A stretch of DNA of 64,000 nucleotides from Lachnospiraceae bacterium (GCA_023663945.1 JAMPGL010000011.1:20159-84158), one strand, 5' to 3'; shown: positions 44,708 to 52,892, counted from the stretch's first letter. Notes: generated by a model not told the origin, from the letters alone. Translations and numbers: made by a program.

Positions 44708-46093
44708 TTATTCATTTCCCGGAAAAGCCGGAACCCCCGCCAACCCTTTAGCAAGATCCTCATCGGTGGGAATATAATCTGTCATCTCTCCGTCATGGAA
44801 ACGCTCGTACGCCACCATATCAAAATAACCGGTTCCCGTAAGACCAAAGAGAATTGTCTTCTCCTCTCCGGTCTCCTTGCACTTCAAAGCCTCATCCATT
44901 GCAACCTTGATTGCGTGAGAGCTTTCCGGAGCAGGAAGAATGCCTTCCACTCTTGCAAACTGCTCTGCCGCCTTAAATACCGCCGTCTGTTCTACACTGA
45001 CAGCCTCCATATATCCATCATGGTACAGCTGTGACAAAATGGAGCTCATTCCGTGATAACGCAGACCGCCTGCATGGTTCGGAGCCGGAATAAATCCGCT
45101 TCCTAATGTATACATCTTAGCCAGCGGGCAGACCTTGCCTGTGTCGCAGAAATCATAAACAAACTTTCCTCTTGTAAAGCTGGGACAGGAAGCCGGTTCC
45201 ACTGCGATAAATTGATAATCTGCCTCTCCGCGGAGCTTTTCTCCCATAAAAGGTGAAATCAGTCCTCCGAGATTAGACCCACCTCCGGCACAGCCGATGA
45301 TCACATCCGGTTTAATGCCGTACTTATCCATTGCCGCTTTCGCCTCTATTCCAATCACAGACTGATGCAGAAGAACCTGATTGAGTACGGAACCCAATAC
45401 ATAGCGGTATCCCTCCTGAGAAACTGCCGCCTCAACCGCCTCGGAAATTGCGCATCCCAAGCTTCCTGTAGTGCCCGGGAACTCCGCCAGAATCTTTTTT
45501 CCCACCTCGGTTGTTTCGGAGGGCGAAGGCGTTACATTGGCGCCGTAGGTTCTCATAACCTCTCTCCGGAAAGGCTTCTGTTCATAAGAACATTTTACCA
45601 TATACACCTGACAGTCAAGGTCAAGATAAGCACACGCCATGGAAAGCGCCGTCCCCCACTGCCCTGCTCCTGTTTCCGTAGTTACTCCTTTTAACCCCTG
45701 CTTCTTTGCATAGTAAGCCTGCGCAATTGCAGAATTTAACTTGTGGCTGCCGCTGGTGTTATTTCCTTCAAACTTATAATAAATCTTTGCCGGTGTCTGT
45801 AACTTTTCTTCCAGACAATATGCACGCACTAACGGCGACGGTCTGTACATCTTATAAAAGCTTCTGATCTCTTCCGGAATCTCAATGTAAGCAGTGTCGT
45901 CATCCAGCTCCTGCCTGCACAGCTCTTCGCAGAAGATGCCTTTCAGTTCATCAAAAGTAATTGGTTTTAATGTTCCCGGATTGAGAAGCGGTGCCGGTTT
46001 CGTTTTCATGTCCGCACGCATATTGTACCAACTCGTCGGCATCTCGTTTTCTTCCAAATAAATTTTGTAAGGGATTTTGGTTGTTTCGCTCAT
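44708..46093 (-). CDS. trpB: Tryptophan synthase beta chain, TrpB2 type
   Basis: A 461-aa PLP enzyme joining indole (or related substrate) to serine. It is longer than classical TrpB (about 400 aa) and carries the TrpB2 features: an N-terminal extension and the lysine block EGNNTSGSHKLNSA, where the Lys in SHK binds PLP. GCAGGGSNLGG is the phosphate-binding loop and TGTGYFD lies near the C-terminus. No trpA is adjacent. AAAGGAGG precedes the ATG at 46093. A Trp T-box leader upstream implies induction when charged tRNA-Trp falls. Confidence 0.93.
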   Translation of the reverse strand: MSETTKIPYKIYLEENEMPTSWYNMRADMKTKPAPLLNPGTLKPITFDELKGIFCEELCRQELDDDTAYIEIPEEIRSFYKMYRPSPLVRAYCLEEKLQTPAKIYYKFEGNNTSGSHKLNSAIAQAYYAKKQGLKGVTTETGAGQWGTALSMACAYLDLDCQVYMVKCSYEQKPFRREVMRTYGANVTPSPSETTEVGKKILAEFPGTTGSLGCAISEAVEAAVSQEGYRYVLGSVLNQVLLHQSVIGIEAKAAMDKYGIKPDVIIGCAGGGSNLGGLISPFMGEKLRGEADYQFIAVEPASCPSFTRGKFVYDFCDTGKVCPLAKMYTLGSGFIPAPNHAGGLRYHGMSSILSQLYHDGYMEAVSVEQTAVFKAAEQFARVEGILPAPESSHAIKVAMDEALKCKETGEEKTILFGLTGTGYFDMVAYERFHDGEMTDYIPTDEDLAKGLAGVPAFPGNE

Positions 46094-46180
46094 CTTTTTC
46101 CTCCTTTGCACTCTCGTGCTGCTTTTATCATTTACCCTGGTTTGGGAAAGTTATTCATACGCGCCTTAGCTTTGGCGCAC

Positions 46181-46444
46181 AAAAAAACCCTTCCCCCAAC
46201 CAATCCTGCTGGGACAAGAGTTAAACTCCTGCGGTGCCACCCGGCTTGATGCATTGCGCATCCGCTCAACGCATACTAACATATGCTTGATTTGTTAACG
46301 GAGTATCCTCTCCGGCTCACCTACTGTCTTCGGCTTGCCCTCAGAAGCCCATTCCTCTAAGCTGTTCATGCCGCCTCCCACCAACAACGGCTCTCTGTGA
46401 TGAAACTATGGCCTAAAGTACTTACTCTTCTTCAACGGTTTCTG
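46181..46444 (-). promoter_or_regulatory. T-box riboswitch, tRNA-Trp specific
   Basis: The minus-strand leader of trpB has the T-box core GGGTGGCACCGCAGG (near 46230-46245), stem I elements (AGAGAGCCGTTG...GGTGGGAGG) and a terminator: ACTCTTGTCCCA pairs with TGGGGGAAGGGT (one mismatch) before seven T (46181-46187). The specifier loop reads GAATGGGCTTC, so the specifier is most likely UGG (Trp). Uncharged tRNA-Trp would stabilise the antiterminator and allow trpB expression. Confidence 0.9.
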
Positions 46445-46450
46445 ACTTCT

Positions 46451-46479
46451 TTTATAGCATATGAATCAGCAGTTGTCAA
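46451..46479 (-). promoter_or_regulatory. Promoter of the T-box-trpB transcript
   Basis: On the minus strand TTGACA and TATAAA with a 17-bp spacer, immediately upstream of the T-box. It is divergent from the higB promoter 38 bp away. Confidence 0.82.
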
Positions 46480-46516
46480 CGTGATTTTCTAAAAGAGGAA
46501 AGAGAAAACAAGATAA

Positions 46517-46545
46517 TTGACATATACACGGGTAACAGGTATAAT
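46517..46545 (+). promoter_or_regulatory. higBA promoter, no leader
   Basis: TTGACA and TATAAT separated by 17 bp. The ATG of higB begins at 46552, 6 bases after the -10 box, which is about where transcription should start; no ribosome site fits between. Confidence 0.78.
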
Positions 46546-46551
46546 AAAATC

Positions 46552-46832
46552 ATGATAAGAACGTTTGCAGACAGAGAAACGGAAAAGATATATAATCAGG
46601 TATTTTCAAAGAAACTGCCACAATCTGTACAGAGAACAGCATTGCGGAAATTGATTATGATTGATAATGCGCAAGGTTTGGAGGATTTAAGATGCCTCCG
46701 GCGAATCATCTGGAAAAATTAGCAGGCGATAGAGATGGGCAGTACAGCATTAGGATTAATGATCAATATAGAATATGTTTTAGACCAGAAGGGAACAATT
46801 TTTATGATGTAGAAATTGTTGATTATCATTAG
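46552..46832 (+). pseudogene. higB: HigB-type toxin, frameshifted
   Basis: RelE/HigB-like toxin of about 93 aa split by one frameshift. The first frame reads MIRTFADRETEKIYNQVFSK ... ALRKLIMIDNAQGLEDLR (residues 1-48) and then runs into CLRRIIWKN-stop. The other frame, from about 46694, continues MPPANHLEKLAGDRDGQYSI and RINDQYRICFRPEGN to VEIVDYH-stop, the expected conserved second half. One missing A between AAG and ATG explains it. The toxin is therefore probably inactive, unless the frameshift is bypassed or is a sequencing error. The antitoxin gene follows intact. Confidence 0.85.
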
Positions 46833-46845
46833 AAAGGAGATGGCT

Positions 46846-47148
46846 ATGACAGATTACATTGAAACTCCTAAAGTGAGTGAAATATTATCCGAAGAATTTA
46901 TGCTGCCGTATGGGCTATCAGCTTATAGGCTGGCACAAGCAATCCATGTTCCAGTGTCAAGAATACAGGATATTTTACATGATAGACGAAAAATAACAGC
47001 GGATACATCAATAAGGCTTGGGAAATTTTTTGGTGTATCTGACAGGTATTTTCTTGATATGCAGGATGATATAGATATTAGAAATACTAAAATGCAGATA
47101 ATGGAAGAGATCAATAATATTTCTACATTTCATTATGCGCAGGGATAA
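46846..47148 (+). CDS. higA: HigA-type antitoxin
   Basis: A 100-aa XRE-family protein: LSEEFMLPYGLSAYRLAQAIHVPVSRIQDILHDRRKITADTSIRLGKFFG is a helix-turn-helix of the HigA/VapI type. The ATG at 46846 is preferred over one at 46840, which abuts AAAGGAG. It follows the frameshifted higB by 13 bp and keeps a full reading frame, as expected for an antitoxin retained as a promoter repressor. A terminator follows. Confidence 0.9.
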   Translation: MTDYIETPKVSEILSEEFMLPYGLSAYRLAQAIHVPVSRIQDILHDRRKITADTSIRLGKFFGVSDRYFLDMQDDIDIRNTKMQIMEEINNISTFHYAQG

Positions 47149-47161
47149 TTAAATTAAAACT

Positions 47162-47233
47162 CAGCCGCCACTTTTTGACATTTCTCCTGTCTACTTGACA
47201 AGGGGCATATCAAATAGTGACGGCTGTTTTTTT
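47162..47233 (+). terminator. Terminator after higA
   Basis: CAGCCG with CCAC (47162) pairs with GTGACGGCTG (ending 47226), followed by seven T. The long loop contains a second small hairpin (TTGACA...TTGACAA region). Confidence 0.6.
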
Positions 47234-47257
47234 CCCTTAAAATCAGCGAAATTAAGA

Positions 47258-47286
47258 TTGACAAATCAGGCGCGGCAAATTATAAT
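47258..47286 (+). promoter_or_regulatory. Promoter of the CPBP protease gene
   Basis: TTGACA and TATAAT with a 17-bp spacer, 40 bp upstream of the start codon. Confidence 0.8.
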
Positions 47287-47326
47287 TTCCGTTATATAAC
47301 ATCAATTATAAGTGAGGGGAATTTAA

Positions 47327-48046
47327 ATGAAAAAATTATATGAAAAAAGTGAAATATGGTTTGCAGTATTATGGATAATAATCTATGTCGTCTCTTTAAG
47401 CGCCGCAGACAGCGTTTCGGAATCATTGGGAGTTCTGAAATCGGCAACAGCGCCGTTAAGCATAATATTATCGGTAATTCTTTTTGTCTGGATAAAAAAG
47501 AACAATTTATCAGAAAAATTTGGTTTATGCGCGTTTAAGGGAAACCTTAAAAATTACTTATTTTTTATACCGCTTGTTATTATTGCATCCGTAAATACAT
47601 GGAACGGCGTAACGCTGAATATGGCCGTTCTTGAAAGTGCGCTGTACGTTCTGAGTATGCTCGGCGTTGGTTTTCTTGAAGAAGTCATTTTCAGGGGATT
47701 TCTCTTTAAGGCAATTTGCAAAACCAGCATCAAGCGCGCTGTTATCATTTCAAGCGTCACTTTCGGCATAGGACACATTGTAAATCTGCTGAACGGGGAG
47801 GGCACTTTTGAAACGCTTTGTCAGGTCTGCTATGCGGTTGCGATAGGTTTTGTCTTTACGATTATTTTTTACAAGGGAAAGAGCCTGCTGCCCTGTATCA
47901 TTACGCATTGCGTTATCAACTCATCGAGCACATTCGGCGTAGAGGGCACGCCAGCGTTTCAAGTGATAATTTCCATCGTATTATGCGCTGTGTCCGTGGG
48001 GTACGCTTTATGGATAATCAAACAGGAGCCTGAAGGCGGGGCGTAA
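47327..48046 (+). CDS. CPBP-family intramembrane metalloprotease
   Basis: A 239-aa membrane protein with about seven helices of the CAAX protease/bacteriocin-processing (CPBP, Abi) family. The motifs are EEVIFRG (two Glu, Arg; about residues 117-123), FGIGHIVN (His) and THCVINSSS (His, Asn), consistent with a glutamate-type metal-dependent intramembrane protease. Relatives act in bacteriocin self-immunity, prenyl-protein processing or signalling; no peptide gene is seen here. GAGGGG lies 7 bases before the ATG. Single-gene unit in an accessory island. Confidence 0.9.
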   Translation: MKKLYEKSEIWFAVLWIIIYVVSLSAADSVSESLGVLKSATAPLSIILSVILFVWIKKNNLSEKFGLCAFKGNLKNYLFFIPLVIIASVNTWNGVTLNMAVLESALYVLSMLGVGFLEEVIFRGFLFKAICKTSIKRAVIISSVTFGIGHIVNLLNGEGTFETLCQVCYAVAIGFVFTIIFYKGKSLLPCIITHCVINSSSTFGVEGTPAFQVIISIVLCAVSVGYALWIIKQEPEGGA

Positions 48047-48166
48047 GGCTGTCAATTTATTAAAAAATGCAAATTTCGTGAAAAACTTACATAAAACTTT
48101 TTGGATTTTCGGGAAAAACACGCCTAAAACATTTTGGATTTTCGGAAAAATATTCATTGAAAAATC

Positions 48167-48271
48167 ATGCAGTCATTCAGAACTTATATGATAGTAGGTG
48201 GGATGCCTCAGGCTGTCAGCGCATTTGTCGAAGGCAGAACCTACGAAGAGATTGATTTTTTTCAAAAATAG
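48167..48271 (+). pseudogene. Relic of a DUF4143 ATPase
   Basis: A 34-codon remnant, FRTYMIVGGMPQAVSAFVEG followed by RTYEEIDFF and a stop, matches the YxxxGGMPxAV segment of AAA_14/DUF4143 proteins (compare FCILGGMPAVVREYVEKG in the intact gene at 294-1667). Nothing else of the gene remains. Just upstream, a TTTTGGATTTTCGG-AAAAA motif is repeated (about 48100 and 48132). Confidence 0.7.
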
Positions 48272-48387
48272 CATACAGAAATTTTTCTGTCCTCACCCAT
48301 ATTGAATCCCCCACCCTTTTCGTGTATACTCTATCCATGGGAAGAATCACTTCCCCTACGAATCCCATTATAAAAGGAGGACACTTC

Positions 48388-48630
48388 ATGAGCACGTTAG
48401 ACGCAACCGTTTCCATGTTGGAAGCGATGCCAGAAGATGCAAGAATAAAAGTTCTGGAATTCACGCAGCAGCTTTTTACTTCCAGAAGGCCCGCAAACCC
48501 ATTTGTCCCAGTCGGCCAGGAACAGATTCTTTCCGACCTTGCAGAATCCCGCCAGCAGATTGCCACAGGACAGGGACTGAATATGGAAGAAGCACTGAAC
48601 AGGATGGGAAAACAGCATGGATTCATTTGA
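48388..48630 (+). CDS. Antitoxin of a ParE/RelE-type module
   Basis: An 80-aa protein with a short N-terminal segment (MSTLDATVSMLEAMPEDARIKVLEFTQQL) and a C-terminal SDLAESRQQIATGQGLNMEEAL helix, the pattern of small antitoxins paired with ParE-like toxins in Lachnospiraceae. AAAGGAGG is 7 bases before the ATG. Its end overlaps the start of the broken toxin gene by 14 bp. Confidence 0.75.
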   Translation: MSTLDATVSMLEAMPEDARIKVLEFTQQLFTSRRPANPFVPVGQEQILSDLAESRQQIATGQGLNMEEALNRMGKQHGFI

Positions 48631-48787
48631 TGTCATCATTTCGCCAAAAGCGTTGGCGCAACTCAACGGCTATATCGACTACATCCAGTATACCTTGATG
48701 AACGATCAAGCGGCATACAATATCTGGCAGGATGCTCTAGATACACGGAAGAAGCTTTCCGAAGTCGCTGGAAGCCTAAAGTTCTGT
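48617..48787 (+). pseudogene. Truncated ParE/RelE-like toxin
   Basis: About 57 codons (MDSFDVIISPKALAQLNGYI ... ARKKLSEV-like helix ending AGSLKFC) match the N-terminal half of ParE/RelE toxins. The expected second half (LRxLGYRRI...YRVE...V) is missing in all plus-strand frames; the frame runs on to 48991 through unrelated sequence. The toxin has lost its catalytic part while its antitoxin survives. Confidence 0.65.
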
Positions 48788-48873
48788 GTCTATCCGCTGC
48801 CATCCTGCTTCTTTTCAAAATCCGGCAGATTGACGCTCTGGAAAGATCTATCTGTTTTGAAATTGAAGTTATG

Positions 48874-49173
48874 CTATGCAGTTGCCGTTTTTAAATTGGC
48901 TACTTCTTTTTCGAGCAAATCAATTCTTGATTTTAAACTTGTCATTTGCACTTCATACATTAATGTTTTATCAGCCACTTTGATTGATTGATTTAATTTA
49001 TCGATTAAGTTTATATGATTTTCAACTAATAATTGTATGCTGCGATTCGTTTCATTTTCAAGAGTTAATTCAATATTAGTTGTTCAACGTTTTAACTCTT
49101 GTACATCGCTTTCTAACTTGTCAAATTTGTCAAGTTTAGAAATAATAAAATCAAGTTTTTCACTATCTGTCAT
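48874..49173 (-). pseudogene. Small coiled-coil protein with internal TGA
   Basis: Minus-strand frame of 99 codons: MTDSEKLDFIISKLDKFDKL ... ELKR, then TGA at 49084-49086 (codon 30), then TTNIELTLENETNRSIQLLV ... LKTATA and a stop. The whole is a continuous heptad-like helix resembling small Lachnospiraceae coiled-coil proteins. AGAGGCGGTG lies before the ATG. A single nonsense mutation seems to have broken it. Its 3' end abuts the truncated toxin. Confidence 0.65.
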
Positions 49174-49256
49174 ATTTTCACCGCCTCTATTGTGATTACT
49201 GCTTAATGATTAATTATGGTTATGGTATATCACAGGCAGGGTGCAAAGTCCATTTA

Positions 49257-49405
49257 ATTCTTAACGTAGGTTTTGTAAGGAAAATATAATATTTCTCTCA
49301 ATTCACCCAATGTTAAACCCCGCCTTTTTGAAATTTTCCATTTTTCATTCCTGCTACAATATATTTGGTCAATACTCTTCACAGTCAGCAAGAAATCACC
49401 CAACG
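49257..49405. repeat. Direct repeat left of rpn gene
   Basis: About 140 bp (GTTTTGTAAGGAAAATATAA ... CCTGCTACAATATATTT ... CAGTCAGCAAGAAATC) matches 50430-50570 in the same orientation, at roughly 80 percent by eye, with a 7-bp insertion. The minus-strand reading YIVAGMKNGKFQKG is shared. The two copies flank the Rpn nuclease gene. Confidence 0.8.
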
Positions 49406-49416
49406 TTATTGTCTGC

Positions 49417-50325
49417 TTACACCAACTGCATTACATCAGCTTCAATTTCTCTGATTTCTTCGCTAGATAACTCCGGAAAAAAAACAGGCACTTCCTCCAC
49501 TGTAATCTTTCCATTTTTGAGCATAAGACTTGCTTTTTCTTTAGCTTTTTTCTGTTCAGCTTCCTGCGCCGCTTCATAACGCTCACTTTTGATATAAGAC
49601 CTTATAACTTCTTCCTCGTCAAATAAACTCATCATAATCGATACAACCTCCTTTTCCCTGTCAAGCAAATATTCCCTTAACACATTTTTATCTTTACAGA
49701 TACGAATTGTTTCCGTAACGGTTTTCCTTGTCCTGCCGTACAGCTCCATCTGTTCATTATATACTTTACAAAAAATAATATACTGATTAATTATGCTGTC
49801 CGTATCGCTTTCGCAGATAACCTTAACCTTTACATCAATGGCAGTATCAATTCCGTCAAAAAAATCCTTCGATAAGGATATTGTATCAGGAATATTTTTT
49901 CGGTCGCCTGTATATATCACATACAGTTCAGGTATTGGCATTTTTACTTTCTTACTCTTGTATAGGTTTTGATTGGTACGTTCAAAATAATCATGGTATG
50001 TCTGTGCAAGATACAGCAACGCCCTGATAATAATATTCAACGTCCATAACGACTGCGCTTCTAACAGAATCATAAATTTTTCCCCTAAAAGGAATCCCAA
50101 ATCATTATAAATTCCGTCAGTCAGAACATTCTTAATCGTAATGTCTGTCAGTTCGTCCTCTGTTGCTGTTTTATCCTCTGGATGCAGTGCCTTGTATAAT
50201 TGCAGCAGATATTTTTTAATTTTGAATAAGTCAGAAAACACACTGTCTTTGATAGTATATTTAGCTATTGTTTCTTCTTCGGGTACTGTCTGCTTTGTAT
50301 CCGAGAACTTTAGTTCCCTCTGCAC
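49417..50325 (-). CDS. Rpn-family recombination-promoting nuclease
   Basis: A 302-aa PD-(D/E)XK nuclease/transposase-like protein of the Rpn (YhgA-like, PDDEXK) class. YTIKDSVFSDLF and the block NDLGFLLGEKFMILLEAQSLWTLNI (about residues 80-104) hold the Asp and Glu-x-Gln catalytic positions; IIRALLYLAQTYHDYF follows, as in the family. The C-terminus is Lys/Ala/Glu-rich helical. The GTG at 50325 gives the typical MQRELKFSDTK start; a GTG at 50334 is an alternative. Members promote RecA-independent recombination in E. coli. Flanked by direct repeats. Confidence 0.85.
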   Translation of the reverse strand: MQRELKFSDTKQTVPEEETIAKYTIKDSVFSDLFKIKKYLLQLYKALHPEDKTATEDELTDITIKNVLTDGIYNDLGFLLGEKFMILLEAQSLWTLNIIIRALLYLAQTYHDYFERTNQNLYKSKKVKMPIPELYVIYTGDRKNIPDTISLSKDFFDGIDTAIDVKVKVICESDTDSIINQYIIFCKVYNEQMELYGRTRKTVTETIRICKDKNVLREYLLDREKEVVSIMMSLFDEEEVIRSYIKSERYEAAQEAEQKKAKEKASLMLKNGKITVEEVPVFFPELSSEEIREIEADVMQLV

Positions 50326-50429
50326 CCTTATCACCTTGATTTCCTAAAATCTGTGACAGAAGATAGTATAGATTACTCCTGCTGCACCTTAATTATACAG
50401 AAAAATGTTCGTGTTTACAATAAAATTCG

Positions 50430-50570
50430 CATTAACATGGGTTTTGTTAGGAAAATATAATATTTCTCCCAATGTTAAACCCCTGCCTTTCTGAAATTCC
50501 CCATTCTTCATCCCTGCTACAATATATTTATGGTTAATGCCCTTTACAGCCAGCAGGCAATCGCCCATCC
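50430..50570. repeat. Direct repeat right of rpn gene
   Basis: Second copy of the repeat at 49257-49405. It lies just downstream of the flagellin terminator and within a frame reading GINHKYIVAGMKNGEFQKGR on the minus strand, a possible fragment of a former gene. Confidence 0.8.
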
Positions 50571-50574
50571 ACTC

Positions 50575-50600
50575 GAAAAACCGGAGCAAACGCCCCGGTC
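50575..50600 (-). terminator. Flagellin terminator
   Basis: On the minus strand ACCGGGGC and GCTCCGGT form an 8-bp stem with a 4-base loop followed by five T, 43 bp after the flagellin stop. The small ORF starting at the flagellin stop (50643) runs through this hairpin and is not accepted as a gene. Confidence 0.82.
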
Positions 50601-50642
50601 TTTCTATGATTTGTACATTTTTCTTTACAACTTGAACTTTCA

Positions 50643-52277
50643 TTAGCCAAGTAAGGAAAGAACTCCCTGATTGGACTGATTTGCCTGCGCAAGCATAGCC
50701 TGACCTGCCTGTGCAAGGATATTGTTGTTGGAGTAGCGTACCATCTCTGTAGCCATATCCGTATCGCGAATCTGAGCTTCTGCGGAAGTGGTGTTCTCCA
50801 CAACGTTATCCAGATTGTTGATGGTGTGCTCCAAACGGTTCTGGATAGCACCAAGAGCGGAACGCTGGGTTGATACTCTCTGAAGCGCTGCTTTAACAGT
50901 CTCAATGGCATCCAATGCATTCTCATCAGAATCTCCATTTACCTTTAATCCGTCAATGCCAATACCTGCAGCACTCATAGCTTCAATTCTCATGGAAATC
51001 TGGTTATTCTCGGTAGCATCAGCGCCTACCTGAAGATCAAGGTTTAATGCAGCGGTTTTGGTCTGTGAGGTCTCCACGTAAGTAGCAATGTCCGCCTCTT
51101 CCAACTCAGTACCGTTTTCGTCCACATACAGCTTCTTATCTTCCTTGATTGTCACGGAGCCGTCTTCTGCTATATCAAAATAGCTGTCAAGTCCGTTTTC
51201 GGAAATCTTATTTCCGTTGACATCATACAACTGCGGTTTTCCTGCCGGAGTATAATTATAATCTTTCCCACTGACAGCCGCTACCTCTTTTTGTGTCACT
51301 TCAGGAGCTTTTGTATAAACCTTTGTTGTATTGTCGGCCACTAAAGCTGTCGCCAAGCTTGCTTCCGTATACTGCGTGCCATCCTCAGCAAAAACATTAT
51401 TGGTGATTGTTGCTTTTGCGGGTGTGTAAGTTGCACTTGCTGACGAAGTTATATCATTTGACCCAGCCTGATTATCATCCCAAAACTGGAAACCTGTTTT
51501 TTTAGTGCCATCTGTGTTGAAATAGTCCTTTGCATTAGTTCCATTTACGCGAGTAGCCGCAGTGGGATCTCCTCCGGTAGCCCCCGTTGTTGCCCAAACT
51601 GTTCCAGTCACAGCCCAGCTTGCTGCTGTAAATGTATAGTCAGTATTTACAGTGGCAGGTGTACCAGTACTCTTAACTTCCGGTGTCTTGATAACCTTCG
51701 CATCTTGATTTGCATCCAAATATGTTTTCAATTCATCTGCGCTTGTAATCTCTGTTGTTCCATCTGCCTGATACAGCTTAGTAACACCTGTTCCAAACGA
51801 TGCCGCACTGTCGGTTTCCGTTGTGGAATAAACCGCGGTATACTCCTTATCTGCTATGATATTACCCTTTAACAGATAAGTCTCATTGAACTTGGTCGTC
51901 TCAGCTACACGGTCAATTTCCTCTATCAGCTGATCAATCTCGTTCTGGATATACTCTCTGTCATCTACCGAGTTGGTGCCGTTTGCCGCCTTAACTGCAA
52001 GCTCATTCATTCTTTGAAGCATGTCATGAACTTCTGTGAGCGCACCTTCTGCTGTCTGCACTGCGCTGATTCCGTCTGCAGCGTTTGCGGATGCCTGTGT
52101 CAGGCCTCTGATCTGTCTTCTCATCTTTTCACTGATGGATAAGCCCGCCGCATCGTCTGCCGCCCGGTTAATCTTGTACCCGGATGATAACTTCTCCGTA
52201 GACTTTGCCTGTGAAGCTGTTGTAAGTCCTAACATTCTGTTAGAGTTCATTGCTGTAAGATTGTGTTGTACTATCAT
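50643..52277 (-). CDS. fliC: Flagellin
   Basis: A 544-aa flagellin, the filament subunit. The N-terminal D0/D1 region ([20 protein letters not shown] ... [20 protein letters not shown]) and the C-terminal D1/D0 region ([18 protein letters not shown] ... [14 protein letters not shown]) are well conserved. [15 protein letters not shown] at about residues 88-102 is in the segment that TLR5 contacts. The central region (about 160-430) is Thr/Ala-rich and variable, with YTF/YTP-like repeats. AAGGAGG precedes the ATG, together with a hairpin that looks like a CsrA site. csrA lies upstream. I found no sigma-28-type promoter that I trust. Confidence 0.96.
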   Translation of the reverse strand: MIVQHNLTAMNSNRMLGLTTASQAKSTEKLSSGYKINRAADDAAGLSISEKMRRQIRGLTQASANAADGISAVQTAEGALTEVHDMLQRMNELAVKAANGTNSVDDREYIQNEIDQLIEEIDRVAETTKFNETYLLKGNIIADKEYTAVYSTTETDSAASFGTGVTKLYQADGTTEITSADELKTYLDANQDAKVIKTPEVKSTGTPATVNTDYTFTAASWAVTGTVWATTGATGGDPTAATRVNGTNAKDYFNTDGTKKTGFQFWDDNQAGSNDITSSASATYTPAKATITNNVFAEDGTQYTEASLATALVADNTTKVYTKAPEVTQKEVAAVSGKDYNYTPAGKPQLYDVNGNKISENGLDSYFDIAEDGSVTIKEDKKLYVDENGTELEEADIATYVETSQTKTAALNLDLQVGADATENNQISMRIEAMSAAGIGIDGLKVNGDSDENALDAIETVKAALQRVSTQRSALGAIQNRLEHTINNLDNVVENTTSAEAQIRDTDMATEMVRYSNNNILAQAGQAMLAQANQSNQGVLSLLG

Positions 52278-52284
52278 AAGGTTA

Positions 52285-52316
52285 CCTCCTTGTATTTCTG
52301 CGCAAATCCGTTTGCG
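52285..52316 (-). promoter_or_regulatory. Candidate CsrA-binding leader of flagellin mRNA
   Basis: The minus-strand leader has a hairpin CGCAAA-CGGA-TTTGCG (plus 52301-52316) exposing GGA in the loop, then 9 nt, then ACAAGGAGG over the ribosome site. One GGA in a hairpin loop plus one GGA in the Shine-Dalgarno is the arrangement known for CsrA repression of Bacillus hag. The csrA gene is directly upstream. Confidence 0.65.
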
Positions 52317-52434
52317 TCAGTTGATGATTATTTAGTTTTTTATAGTAACCGACTGCCTGAAGCTTTCTGAAAACGGGCCCTGCCTCCAAAATGCCTGAAG
52401 CTATCGATTAATACCATGATGATGCGGCTGCCTG

Positions 52435-52725
52435 CTACTCTTCCAAATTTCCTTTGGTGATGATGATTCTCGGATTTTTCCGTTCCGGATTCTTTTTCCT
52501 CCGGAACCTCTCATCCAATTCCGGCTCCGCGTAATACTGTGGAAGCTTTGCCTTTTCCTCCGGGTCGGTAATCTGGCTTTCAAGGACTGTGCTTCTCACA
52601 ATGTTCACGTCCTTAGGCGCATCTACCATAATGCGGAGATGATTTTTGGTTCCTCCCAAAAATACCAGCTTGACATTTTCTCCAATCATCAAATACTCTT
52701 CTGTACTCATTGTCAGTCTTAACAT
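52435..52725 (-). CDS. csrA: CsrA-family translational regulator
   Basis: A 96-aa CsrA homologue. Residues 1-50 align with the CsrA beta-barrel core (MLRLTMSTEEYLMIGENVKL, RIMVDAPKDVNIVRS), including the RIxxDAPKxxxIxR block that binds GGA RNA motifs. A 45-residue charged C-terminal extension (DERFRRKKNPERKNPRIIIT) is unusual, as typical CsrA is 60-75 aa. In Firmicutes CsrA represses flagellin translation and is titrated by FliW; fliW is not in the window. GGGAGG lies before the ATG. 157 bp separate it from the flagellin start. Confidence 0.85.
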   Translation of the reverse strand: MLRLTMSTEEYLMIGENVKLVFLGGTKNHLRIMVDAPKDVNIVRSTVLESQITDPEEKAKLPQYYAEPELDERFRRKKNPERKNPRIIITKGNLEE

Positions 52726-52806
52726 GATTAAACCTCCCTGTTTTCTGGCTCTGCCTGCATCGTTTCAGCTGTTGCAGGCTTTGCCGCGCCGCCTTGCTAT
52801 TCTTCA

Positions 52807-52833
52807 TGCAACATTTTCTTATAAAATGTTGCA
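52807..52833 (+). repeat. Left inverted repeat of predicted invertible cassette
   Basis: 27 bp with perfect 11-bp palindromic arms (TGCAACATTTT and AAAATGTTGCA) around the asymmetric core CTTAT. Its reverse complement matches 53551-53577 at 25 of 27 positions, with the core inverted. The symmetric arms and asymmetric core fit a tyrosine recombinase crossover site. Confidence 0.8.
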
Positions 52834-52892
52834 TAATGAAGTTACTGTGCATCAATGGCGCAGAGTCGTTTTAAACACAAAAGGAGGCTTAC

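Noticed and set aside
48790-48991. C-terminal extension of the ParE-like toxin ORF
   Set aside because: The sequence after codon 57 is unrelated to the toxin family and overlaps the end of the coiled-coil pseudogene on the other strand.
50389-50643. 84-aa ORF starting at the flagellin stop codon
   Set aside because: The frame runs through a clear flagellin terminator and then through a repeat shared with 49257-49405; better explained as terminator plus a gene fragment.
52278-52434. Sigma-28 promoter for flagellin
   Set aside because: Searched for a TAAA and GCCGATAA-like pair at about 15 bp; no convincing match, only a repeated AGCTTCAGGCA motif.
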